Origin: a bacterium
GTDB taxonomy: Bacteria > Myxococcota_A > Polyangia > Nannocystales > Nannocystaceae
Direction of reading: 5' to 3'
DNA: 64,000 nucleotides
Assembly: GCA_024742475.1 (NCBI GenBank)
Contig: JANSYI010000012.1
Location: 124,001-188,000, forward strand
Shown: in pieces, positions 45,819 through 53,249 of the stretch
How positions within the stretch are numbered: the first letter of the stretch is position 1
Layout of the letters: each line of letters starts with the position of its first letter
Made by a program: the position numbers and the translations under genes
The notes under the pieces: generated by a model
Seen by the model: only the letters and a program-made list of their open reading frames with translations
What the model was told of the DNA's origin: nothing
The model's database searches: none

Positions 45819-46060
45819 TCAGTCGGTGATGCGATGCTGGCGGATGAGCTCCACCTCCTGGATTCGATCCGCAACGTGCTTGTCCCAGACGATGATGCCT
45901 TGCACCTCGTGGAAGTTGGGACTCAGCATGCCGGCCACGCCCAGGAGCTGTTCGAGTCCGGCGTGATTGGCAACCCACTCCGTGAAGGTCGGTGCGGCCG
46001 TGCCTGACGGAAGCGCTGCATGATCTCGGGCTGGAGTGGTGTGGTCTCGGTCTGCGTCAT
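45819..46060 (-). pseudogene. Frameshifted small gene at the end of the immunity-like island
   Basis: The ATG at 46060 opens MTQTETTPLQPEIMQRFRQ and then runs into a stop; from about 46002 the next frame continues as TAAPTFTEWVANHAGLEQ, then VAGMLSPNFHEVQGIIVWD and ends at the TGA at 45819. The span is 242 bp, one short of 81 codons, consistent with loss of a single base and an original 80-residue protein. The second half is clearly coding in composition. Whether this is a true mutation or a sequencing error cannot be told here. No family is recognised; position suggests it belongs with the three upstream small genes. Confidence 0.6.
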
Positions 46061-46091
46061 CGTTCAGAACCGTAGAGCGTCGAGCACGATT

Positions 46092-46352
46092 TTACTTCGT
46101 GCTGGGTACTGCTCTCAGCCTCGCCTCGAACTCGCGAATCGGCGTTTCGGTACTACTAGCGGCCTCGAGAACATCTTCTACGACCACGCGGTCATGTTCT
46201 AGATCGACGGATACTTCGAAGCGGTTGAACTCGAAGGTTTTCCTCCCTGCGACCGCCGTGCTTCTAGCCTCGGCGATCCAACCCAGGATGAGGTCGCGAG
46301 CGTAGGCGCTGCACTCCTCGTCGAAAAACTGGCCAAGCAAATCTTCATCCAT
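46092..46352 (-). CDS. Small acidic protein, candidate immunity protein
   Basis: 86 residues from the ATG at 46352, with GAGGA about 10 nt upstream. The protein is acidic and starts MDEDLLGQFFDEEC. The C-terminal half alternates strands with VVVEDVLEAASSTETPIREF, a layout reminiscent of contact-dependent-inhibition immunity proteins in which a short strand pair precedes an ISLEEF-type helix. That resemblance is by eye and weak. The gene sits 11 bp after the 91-residue gene and is visibly lower in GC than its surroundings: 101 of 180 bases at 46081-46260 are G or C, against 42 of 60 at 45661-45720. Confidence 0.7.
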   Translation of the reverse strand: MDEDLLGQFFDEECSAYARDLILGWIAEARSTAVAGRKTFEFNRFEVSVDLEHDRVVVEDVLEAASSTETPIREFEARLRAVPSTK

Positions 46353-46363
46353 CAGATTTTTCC

Positions 46364-46639
46364 TCAGAACGCAAACGCTGACTTGATGACGCCATATTTC
46401 ACGAACACCGCTTCCAGAAAGACACACAGGTTGTGGACCACCTGGTCTACGAGCTCCGGGACGAGGGCCGCGAACTTGGCAAGCGCCTCGTCCTCAACAC
46501 CCGCGAGAGTCCCGCGGACCCGTGCCGCGTCCTCGCCGTTCACTTGGCCGAGGAGTAGGTTCCGAGCCTCCTCGATCGAGGGGGCACGTACCTGCTTCAC
46601 AAGCAGTTCGCCGATTCGACCGAGGTCAGCTTCGCTCAT
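46364..46639 (-). CDS. Small helical protein in the barstar island
   Basis: 91 residues from the ATG at 46639, with GAGGAA 5 nt upstream. All-helical appearance: ADLGRIGELLVKQVRAPSIE, then ARVRGTLAGVEDEALAKFAA and ELVDQVVHNLCVFLEAVF. The start overlaps the barstar gene by 14 bp, so the two are translated together. I do not recognise the family. Small proteins ending in a VDxxVHxLxxxLE helix occur near toxin-immunity loci, so an immunity or adaptor role is plausible but unproven. No transmembrane or signal segment is present. Confidence 0.7.
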   Translation of the reverse strand: MSEADLGRIGELLVKQVRAPSIEEARNLLLGQVNGEDAARVRGTLAGVEDEALAKFAALVPELVDQVVHNLCVFLEAVFVKYGVIKSAFAF

Positions 46640-47036
46640 CTCGTTCCTCACTTCGCGGCCTCGAGCGCAGAGACAACTCTGCTCTTGCACAAGCGGGAAA
46701 CGACACTCGAAGGACACGCTCCTCGTCGGGCTTCCAACTCCCGATAGCGTCCACGAGGACCTCCAAGTATGCGCGAAGCTCAGCCTGTGGGAGTCGCGGA
46801 ACATCGGCATGAGCCAGCACGACCTGCCGGGCATCGACCCAATGCATATCCAGTAGGCAGTCGAAGAGGGCGTCCCAGTTGAAACCGAAGTAGCCCGGCA
46901 ACCGTAGGCTCTCCGAAAGGGCGGTGAGGAGTTCAGCCTTCGTGGAGAGACCCCGGGGGAGGCGGACGACGAAGACATCGGATGATGCCTCGGACAGCCC
47001 GCCCTCGACGAACTCGAATGGCAGGTCTGTTGGCAT
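46626..47036 (-). CDS. Barstar-family ribonuclease inhibitor
   Basis: 136 residues from the ATG at 47036. The barstar fold is evident from LSTKAELLTALSESLRLPGY followed by FGFNWDALFDCLLDMHW, which holds the family's G-x-NWDAL-DCL core, and a later helix (AELRAYLEVLVDAIGSW). Barstars bind and block secreted ribonucleases of the barnase type in the cytosol. No barnase-like toxin is found next to it, which makes it an orphan immunity protein or protection against neighbours' toxins. A basic tail of about 20 residues is unusual for the family. The upstream 294 bp carry no convincing gene. Confidence 0.9.
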   Translation of the reverse strand: MPTDLPFEFVEGGLSEASSDVFVVRLPRGLSTKAELLTALSESLRLPGYFGFNWDALFDCLLDMHWVDARQVVLAHADVPRLPQAELRAYLEVLVDAIGSWKPDEERVLRVSFPACARAELSLRSRPRSEERDERS

Positions 47037-47330
47037 CTCGCGCTCCGCTGAGTTCGAACGGCATGAAAGAGCCGTAGCGTCCCAGTGTGTACTTACACCG
47101 GCCGGTCCGACGCCCCAAGCCGCCTTCAACGAGCGTCAACGCCCCCGCTCCGCAGGGCATCTTCCACAGCCGGCCGAGCAGCAGCTCCGCCTCGACGCCG
47201 CTCCGCGAGTCCGCTGCCAGCGCCAACCCTCGCCCCGCGAAGTACCGGTGAACCCCCTCACGCCTCCTGCGCCCCGGCTCGCGGGATGCACCATCTGCCC
47301 TCCTGGGCGCACATACTGTGGGGCAGGGCG

Positions 47331-48389
47331 ATGCAACGGACCACACGGCAGATCTCACTGGGCTTGGCTCTCTTCACGCTCGCCTGCGGCGGGGACGAGC
47401 GCGCGGAGATGACCGGTGGTGACGCGGGCGGCGTCTCGCTTTCGGACGGTGGCATCGACCCGGGCGACGCGGGCTCCGACTCGGACGACGAGTCGAGCGG
47501 AGGCTCGGATTCGGGCGTCGATCCGACCGGGCCCGACCCCACCGCGGCAGGCGACGAGGGCGGGTCGGATGCGGGGTGTCGCGCGGTCGACCTGCTGTTC
47601 GTGATCGACAACTCGGGCAGCATGGAGGACGAGCAGGCCAACCTGATCTCGAGCTTCCCGGGCTTCATCGGCGCGATGAAGGACCAGCTCAGCGAGGACC
47701 TCGGCTACCACGTCGGCATCACCAGCTCGGACCTCTACCCGGGCAACTTCGACTGCCCGCAAGAAGGCGCGCTCATCACCCAGACCGCCGGCGGCGGGGC
47801 GAGCAACGCCGCGTGTGGGCCCTACGCCTCGGGTGCCCGCTACATGACCGAGTCCGACGACCTCAACGCGAGGTTCAGCTGCGCCGCGCAGGTGGGCATC
47901 GAGGGCGACGGCGACGAGCGCCCCATGCAGACCATGCTCGCCGCGCTCTCCGACTCGATGACCGGCCCAGGCGGCTGCAACGAGGGCTTTCTGCGCGACG
48001 ACGCGCTGCTCGTGGTCGTCATCATCACCGACGAAGAAGACGACCACGAGACCATGGGCTGCACCGGCATGGTCAACACAACGCCCTCCGACGGCTCCGC
48101 CGGAGAGCCCGACCAGTGGTTCGACCAGCTCGTGGCCGTCAAGGGCGGCGACGAGCGCAAGGTCGTCGTGCTCTCGCTCGTCGGCCCGCAGGGTCTCGCC
48201 GCCTGCCCCGAGCTGCAAAAGTGCGAAGGCGGCATCGAGGGCGCCGAGGTCGCTCACCGCATCATCGACTTCACCCAGCGCTTCACCTACGGCTTCGTCG
48301 GCCCCGTGTGCGAGCCCTACGGCCCGTTCTTCAGCGACGCGATCAGCAGCATCGTCAACGCCTGCGACGACTTCACGCCCGTCGGTTAG
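47331..48389 (+). CDS. VWA-domain lipoprotein (paralogue 2)
   Basis: 352 residues from the ATG at 47331. Lipobox FTLAC, then an acidic Gly/Asp/Ser linker to about residue 82. The VWA domain begins DLLFVIDNSGSM with the MIDAS at 93-98. It shares with the 17216 protein DEQANLI, PGFI, ACGPY, ERPM, GGCNEGFLRDDALLVVVIITDEED and FTYGFVG-type elements, in the same order and with the same cysteines. The function is unknown; the complete MIDAS suggests metal-dependent ligand binding at the cell surface. The Kazal-like lipoprotein follows 14 bp downstream, so they may be co-expressed. Confidence 0.9.
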   Translation: MQRTTRQISLGLALFTLACGGDERAEMTGGDAGGVSLSDGGIDPGDAGSDSDDESSGGSDSGVDPTGPDPTAAGDEGGSDAGCRAVDLLFVIDNSGSMEDEQANLISSFPGFIGAMKDQLSEDLGYHVGITSSDLYPGNFDCPQEGALITQTAGGGASNAACGPYASGARYMTESDDLNARFSCAAQVGIEGDGDERPMQTMLAALSDSMTGPGGCNEGFLRDDALLVVVIITDEEDDHETMGCTGMVNTTPSDGSAGEPDQWFDQLVAVKGGDERKVVVLSLVGPQGLAACPELQKCEGGIEGAEVAHRIIDFTQRFTYGFVGPVCEPYGPFFSDAISSIVNACDDFTPVG

Positions 48390-48403
48390 CTACACTCGCG
48401 GGC

Positions 48404-49075
48404 GTGAGCGTCCTGCTGCGCAACTCGGCCTCGATCGCCCTCGTCGCCACCGTAGGGTGCGGCCCAAGCGTCGAGGACACGCCTTCGGACGCCTCGTCGG
48501 GGGCGACGGATGCCGCAACGACCTCGACCTCGACCGCTGCAGACAGCGATGGCGCCGACACGACGCGCGCATCCTCGAGCTCCTCGGACGCCTCGAGCAG
48601 CACCGGGACGCCCATGGGCCCGCCGTGCGGGGAGGAGATCTGCGCGCTCGATGAGTTTTGCAACTGGGGCAAGGACTCCTGCGGCCGCGAGCCACTGCCG
48701 CACGGGGAGCTCCCCTTCTGTGACGTGATCCCGCAGACGTGCGACGTCGCCCTGTTTCCCATCTGCGCCTGCGACGGCCAGACGTACGACAACGGGTGTG
48801 AAGCCGCCGCGCTCGGCATCGACGCTGACGCCAACGGCTCGTGCGCCCCGCCGGAGGGCACCTTCGCCTGCGGACATCGGTTCTGCCCGATCGGCACGGT
48901 GTGCTTCATGGGCGTCTCCGATCTCATCGGTGGAGAGGACTACTACGCCTGCGAGCCGATGCCCGACGCGTGCCTGCCCGAGCCCGACTGCGACTGCCTG
49001 CTGGAGGCGCAGAGCTGGTGTTCGATCCCGAACTGCTCAGTCTTGCCTGGTGGCGATCTTCGCATCGACTGCTGA
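48404..49075 (+). CDS. Kazal-like cysteine-rich lipoprotein
   Basis: 223 residues from the GTG at 48404. Signal peptide with lipobox ATVGC, then a Ser/Thr/Asp linker. The cysteine-rich body contains CACDGQTYDNGCEAAALG, the core of a Kazal/follistatin-type domain, followed by C near DANGSC. Kazal domains inhibit serine proteases in animals; bacterial copies may protect against proteases or be structural. A second cysteine set (CGHRFCPIGTVCFMG, CDCLLEAQSWC) follows. Its last 39 bp overlap the 3' end of the convergent gene at 49037. Confidence 0.85.
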   Translation: MSVLLRNSASIALVATVGCGPSVEDTPSDASSGATDAATTSTSTAADSDGADTTRASSSSSDASSSTGTPMGPPCGEEICALDEFCNWGKDSCGREPLPHGELPFCDVIPQTCDVALFPICACDGQTYDNGCEAAALGIDADANGSCAPPEGTFACGHRFCPIGTVCFMGVSDLIGGEDYYACEPMPDACLPEPDCDCLLEAQSWCSIPNCSVLPGGDLRIDC

Positions 49076-50332
49076 GGACGCGCCCGCGTCGTCGCCGAGC
49101 GCCTCCTCGGCGGCGAGGCGCTCCTTGGGGTGGCTGATGTTGCCCGCGATCGTGCCGCCGCAGCGCGGGCAGACCGTGTCGTCGTCCGAGAGCGTCGTGC
49201 CGCACTTGGGCTCCGAGCAGCGGCTGTCGGGGAGGAAGCGCCCGACGATGAGGCCCAGCAGGCCCAGCCCGGCGGCGGCCATGCCGATCATGCCCATGTC
49301 GATCTCGATGCCCGTGTTCATGCGCCCCGCGAGCATGCCGAGCATGGCCACGGGCAGGGCGAGCATCTTGGCCAGGCGCAGCGCCTTGCTTCGCTTCACT
49401 CGAAACACCGGCTTGCCCTCGTTCATGCCGACCACGCCGGTGTCTTCGGGCTCGGGCGGCGCGTCGGGCTCGGCCTCTTCACGCTTGTCGAACACGCCCG
49501 AGGCAAACGGCGCAGTCAGGTCCTCGAGGTCCGGCGCCTCGCCCCAGCGCTCCTTGGGCGGTATGCCCAGCCGCGCGATCAAGTCGCCGGGCGCCTGCGT
49601 GAACAGGCGCAGCGTCTCGTCGAAGAAGCCGGCCTGGTTCGAGGGCAGCTGCTTGCTGATCCGCCGTCGCTCCTTGGGGGAGAGCTCGCGCGCAAACGCC
49701 ACGACGCCCAGCAGGAAGGACAGCGCCTTGGGTCCGAGCACACCCAGCTGCGACTTGGTCCGCTGCAGGCGCAAGGTGTCCGTCCGCGTCGCGCCGTGTT
49801 TGACCGCGGCCTCGGTGGTGAGGATGCCAAAGCCGAGAAAGACCGCCGTGACGTCGACGAGGCGCTGCTCGAGCACCGCGTTGCTCTGCGTGAGCCCGTG
49901 CCAGCGTCGCCACCCCTCCGCCGCGCCTCGGGCCGCCGCCGCGGCTGCGCGCTGCGGGTCGCGCAAGGTCGAGGCTCGGGCCGCGTAATGCAGCGTGTTG
50001 CCCTGCTTGCGCACGAACCACAGCGGCGCGCCGATGCCCGCGGGCGCCACCTGTCCGCCCACGTCGTCGTCGGGGTGCACCTGTACCTCCACGTCGGCCT
50101 CCTCGAGGTCGGCGTAGACCAGCAGGCGCATCAGGAGCCGCTCGAGCGACGGGCCGCCCCCATTCCACGGGTCGGGAAAGTAGGTCTCGTTCCCGAGCAC
50201 GAGCGGAGCGAGCAGCAGGTGCTCGTGCCCGCGCGTGCGCACCAGCTCGGCGAGCTGCCCCACCAGCCAGCGCTGGTCGTCTTCGTCGGGAAGGAGGAAC
50301 TTCTCCACGTCCCATGGCTCTTGCTCGGCCAT
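49037..50332 (-). CDS. Membrane protein with C-terminal zinc ribbon, unknown function
   Basis: 431 residues from the ATG at 50332. The first 260 residues are cytosolic and helical (PDEDDQRWLVGQLAELVRTR, then LMRLLVYADLEEADVEVQVH and RRISKQLPSNQAGFFDETLR). Two hydrophobic segments follow (MLALPVAMLGMLAGRM and MIGMAAAGLGLLGLIVGRFL, about 335-385), then a zinc ribbon CSEPKCGTTL...CPRCGG near 390-415. Nothing ties it to a known family. Zinc ribbons on membrane proteins often serve protein or nucleic-acid binding. The start codon is 44 bp after the stop of the SGNH hydrolase gene on the same strand. Confidence 0.75.
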   Translation of the reverse strand: MAEQEPWDVEKFLLPDEDDQRWLVGQLAELVRTRGHEHLLLAPLVLGNETYFPDPWNGGGPSLERLLMRLLVYADLEEADVEVQVHPDDDVGGQVAPAGIGAPLWFVRKQGNTLHYAARASTLRDPQRAAAAAARGAAEGWRRWHGLTQSNAVLEQRLVDVTAVFLGFGILTTEAAVKHGATRTDTLRLQRTKSQLGVLGPKALSFLLGVVAFARELSPKERRRISKQLPSNQAGFFDETLRLFTQAPGDLIARLGIPPKERWGEAPDLEDLTAPFASGVFDKREEAEPDAPPEPEDTGVVGMNEGKPVFRVKRSKALRLAKMLALPVAMLGMLAGRMNTGIEIDMGMIGMAAAGLGLLGLIVGRFLPDSRCSEPKCGTTLSDDDTVCPRCGGTIAGNISHPKERLAAEEALGDDAGASSAVDAKIATRQD

Positions 50333-50376
50333 CGCGACGAGGTGTCTAACACGACGGCGCGCCAGTCTGACCGGCG

Positions 50377-51852
50377 CTACCCAATGGTGCCCGCGCAGGC
50401 CTCGTCGCCCTGCTCGCAGGGCAGCACCACCAGCAGGTATTCGCCGCTGAACGTCTCGCCGCCCGCACTGTAGGTGTCGACCACGATGTCCCACGTGCCG
50501 GCCGGGAGCGCGCCTTCGATGCGTCGATCGGCCCGCGCCACGCAGGCGTCGCCGTCTCCGCCAGCCTGCAGCACATGCACGTCGACGTCGACGCCGTCGC
50601 GGTCGAGCACGAGGATGCGCAGCGCGGTCGGGGCGTCGAGCTCGAGGCGGTAGCGCACCTCGGGGCCCGACTCGTCCGCGTCGTCGCACGGTGGGTAGGC
50701 GTCGATTGCCGTCGTGGTCGCACGCGAGGTGTCACCGCTGTGGGCGAAGGGGAACGCGTCCACGAGGACGGGCGAGCCTTCGGTGCCCTCGCCGCTGAAC
50801 AGCGGGGCGTCCTCGTCGAGGCTCGGCGCATCGTCGACCACCACGGCCATGCCGCGATCGAGCGCCTCGAGTGCGACGAGGTTGCGCATGTTGTATCCCC
50901 ACTGCAGCCCCTGCTCGGTCAGCCGGCAGGCGCCCTCGGGAAACGCTCGCAGGTGGATGCCGTCGCTGCTCAGCCCGTGCTCGGGCAGCGGATCGATCGC
51001 CGCGTGGAGGTCGACGAAGGGCACCTGCCGGCTCTGCGCCATGCCGCGAATGACCGCGTTGTACGACTCGACCCACAGGTTCGCGCTCGCGCTGTCGCCC
51101 CGCCGCGTGATGCCGAACAACACCGGGATGGTGCCTCGGTCCAGCATGTCGTCGAGCAGGCTCATCATGGCCCCGTGAAAGGGGACCATCGCGCTGCCGT
51201 ACGTGGCGCCGAGGTTCATGTCGTTGGTGCCGTAGTGCACCAGCGCCCACCGAGGGCTGATCGCGTCCCACTCCTGGTGCAGCGGCGACGGGTCGCCCTC
51301 GATGACCCACGCCGCGCTGCGGCCCGACTCGGCGGCGAGGGTGTCGCGGCCGAACGGGTCCGAGCCCGCTGCATCGCCGCCGCGAAAGTAGGCGAGGGCG
51401 TCGCCGATCTGCGCGTTGCGAGCCAGGTCCGCCGAGTCGTCGGACGAGAAGCAGTACAGCGTGCTCGCGCTGACCGTGCTCGACGCGCCCGCTTTGAGGA
51501 AGACGTCCTCGCGTGGGTCGGGCGAGCGGTCTGCGTAGGCGCGCCACCGGTCGGCGACGTAGGGCGTCACCGGCGAGTGCACGCGACCCTCGGGATAGCG
51601 GACCGCGGCGTAGGGCGGGGGCAGTTCTCCGCCGCTCGAGCTGTCGGACATTGCACCGGACGACCCCTCGGTCTCGGCCTCGCCTCCCGAGCTCGTGCTC
51701 TCGTCCGTGCTCGACGTCGAGCCGCCGGTCCCCGCTACCGTGCCCGAGACGCCCCCGCCGGACGTCGAGCCCTGCCACGCCTCGCCGCCGGGATCTTCAG
51801 CGCAGCCGACCAGCAGCGCGGCGCACAGCGCCAACCATCCCGCGCGGAGCAT
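50377..51852 (-). CDS. SGNH/GDSL-type hydrolase lipoprotein
   Basis: 491 residues from the ATG at 51852. Signal peptide with lipobox LLVGC, then a Ser/Gly/Thr linker to about 90. The central domain shows the SGNH hallmarks GTNDMN near residue 210 (block III) and SSDGIHL near 300 with the catalytic histidine; the block I serine is less clear. Substrates of this fold are esters of lipids or carbohydrates. The C-terminal 150 residues form a second, beta-rich domain (RYRLELDAPTALRILVLDRD, GDACVARADRRIEGALPAGT) of the pre-peptidase C-terminal type. Expected location is the outer envelope. Confidence 0.87.
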   Translation of the reverse strand: MLRAGWLALCAALLVGCAEDPGGEAWQGSTSGGGVSGTVAGTGGSTSSTDESTSSGGEAETEGSSGAMSDSSSGGELPPPYAAVRYPEGRVHSPVTPYVADRWRAYADRSPDPREDVFLKAGASSTVSASTLYCFSSDDSADLARNAQIGDALAYFRGGDAAGSDPFGRDTLAAESGRSAAWVIEGDPSPLHQEWDAISPRWALVHYGTNDMNLGATYGSAMVPFHGAMMSLLDDMLDRGTIPVLFGITRRGDSASANLWVESYNAVIRGMAQSRQVPFVDLHAAIDPLPEHGLSSDGIHLRAFPEGACRLTEQGLQWGYNMRNLVALEALDRGMAVVVDDAPSLDEDAPLFSGEGTEGSPVLVDAFPFAHSGDTSRATTTAIDAYPPCDDADESGPEVRYRLELDAPTALRILVLDRDGVDVDVHVLQAGGDGDACVARADRRIEGALPAGTWDIVVDTYSAGGETFSGEYLLVVLPCEQGDEACAGTIG

Positions 51853-51904
51853 GCCCAAGCGTACCAGCCGTGCGGTCCGGGCCGGGCGCCATCGCGACAT
51901 CCTG

Positions 51905-53155
51905 CTAGCGCTGCCGCGACTTGCACTGCGACTCGTGCGGCTGGCACTTGAAGCGAACGTGCATGTGGTCGACGTGCCCCTTGACGTGCTGCATCACGGG
52001 GGTGCCCGAGCCGGTGGGCGCGGGGTACTCCATCCACCGCTTCAGCGCGCTCTTGGGCATGAGGTTCTGCGACACGGCATACTCGTGCAGCAGCTTCTGA
52101 ATCTCGCGGTCGACGTAGATGACCTCGACCTGTCCGGTCTGCACCAGCATCGACATGAGCGCCCACGTCTCCTTGGCGTCGAGGTTGCGGCTGTTCATGA
52201 CCCGCCAGTTCAGCTCCTCGCCCGAGGGCAGGATCTGCATGTAGCCCAGGTCGACGTCGCGACCCGACTGGTGGGTGGAGTGGGGCTTGAGCCGTCCCCC
52301 GTTGCGGCTGGACATGTTGCCCACCAACACCGGCTGGCTGTGCCCCGTCTTTGCCCAGCGGCGCAGCACCTTGTCGAGCACGGCCACCGTGTGGGCTGTC
52401 GCAAACGACTTCCAGCCGATCATCTTCATGACGCGGCCGGGCCCATCGACCATCGGCACGCCGCCGGCGAGCTTGCCGTTGCTCGGCGTCCCGATCGACT
52501 GGCTCTGCCGATCGTCATCGGCCGAGTACACGACGACCGCCGTCTTGGGCGGGAGGTCCTGCTCGAGCTTCACGCCCGGGTTGAGCGCGGTGATCTCGTG
52601 GTGAAAGATCTTGTAGAGGTTGGCGACGTTCTCGAGCGTGCCGCCGCGGCGGACCGTGTACTTGACGGTGCTCGGCGCCGCGAAGTCCTTGGCCCACGCC
52701 GCGGCCTTGGGGCGGGGGTCGAACGCGCCGGCGTCGAGGGGCTCGGGCTCGCCCGGTGCGTCGGGGTCGACGTCGCGGACCTCGGGGGTCTCGGCCGCGG
52801 GCTCGGGGGCTGGCGCCTCGTCGGGCGTCGCCTTCTGCCGCGCTTCGCCAGGCTCGTCGCGCACGGAGGGGAGCTCCTCCTCGGACTCGGTCTCGGTCAC
52901 CGCGGCGCTCGGCGGCTGCGTCGAATCCTTCGCGTCGCATCGCATCATGCCGAACAGGCCCCACAGGGCGCCGGCGGACGCGAACAGGACCAGCCCGATC
53001 TTGGACCGCGGCTGCTCGGCCTGCTCTGCCCGTTCGGCCGCGACCGCCTCGGCTGGGCTCGCGTCGGCGTCGGCGGTCTCGTCACCCTCGGGGACGTCCT
53101 CCTGGGCGGAGATGTCCTCGGGCAGCTCGTCGTCGCTCGTCTCGTCGTTCGACAT
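51905..53155 (-). CDS. Penicillin-insensitive murein endopeptidase, MepA-like, with LysM
   Basis: 416 residues from the ATG at 53155; an upstream start at 53239 adds a leader without signal features. An acidic cytosolic tail of about 50 residues precedes one transmembrane helix (IGLVLFASAGALWGLFGMM). A Pro/Glu linker leads to a LysM domain (VKYTVRRGGTLENVANLYK, ITALNPG) that binds glycan. The C-terminal domain matches MepA-type M74 zinc peptidases: HSTHQSGRDVDLGY supplies the metal-binding His and Asp and HVDHMHVRF the second His pair. The enzyme would cut peptide cross-links in peptidoglycan. MepA itself lacks a LysM and a membrane anchor. Confidence 0.92.
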   Translation of the reverse strand: MSNDETSDDELPEDISAQEDVPEGDETADADASPAEAVAAERAEQAEQPRSKIGLVLFASAGALWGLFGMMRCDAKDSTQPPSAAVTETESEEELPSVRDEPGEARQKATPDEAPAPEPAAETPEVRDVDPDAPGEPEPLDAGAFDPRPKAAAWAKDFAAPSTVKYTVRRGGTLENVANLYKIFHHEITALNPGVKLEQDLPPKTAVVVYSADDDRQSQSIGTPSNGKLAGGVPMVDGPGRVMKMIGWKSFATAHTVAVLDKVLRRWAKTGHSQPVLVGNMSSRNGGRLKPHSTHQSGRDVDLGYMQILPSGEELNWRVMNSRNLDAKETWALMSMLVQTGQVEVIYVDREIQKLLHEYAVSQNLMPKSALKRWMEYPAPTGSGTPVMQHVKGHVDHMHVRFKCQPHESQCKSRQR

Positions 53156-53249
53156 GGCGGTGCGCGATGGTCGGACGAACACCGGGTCCGATGCAAGAAA
53201 GTCGGCGCGCTGTTCGCACAACGCGCCGCACTCGGTCACTCCATACGGT

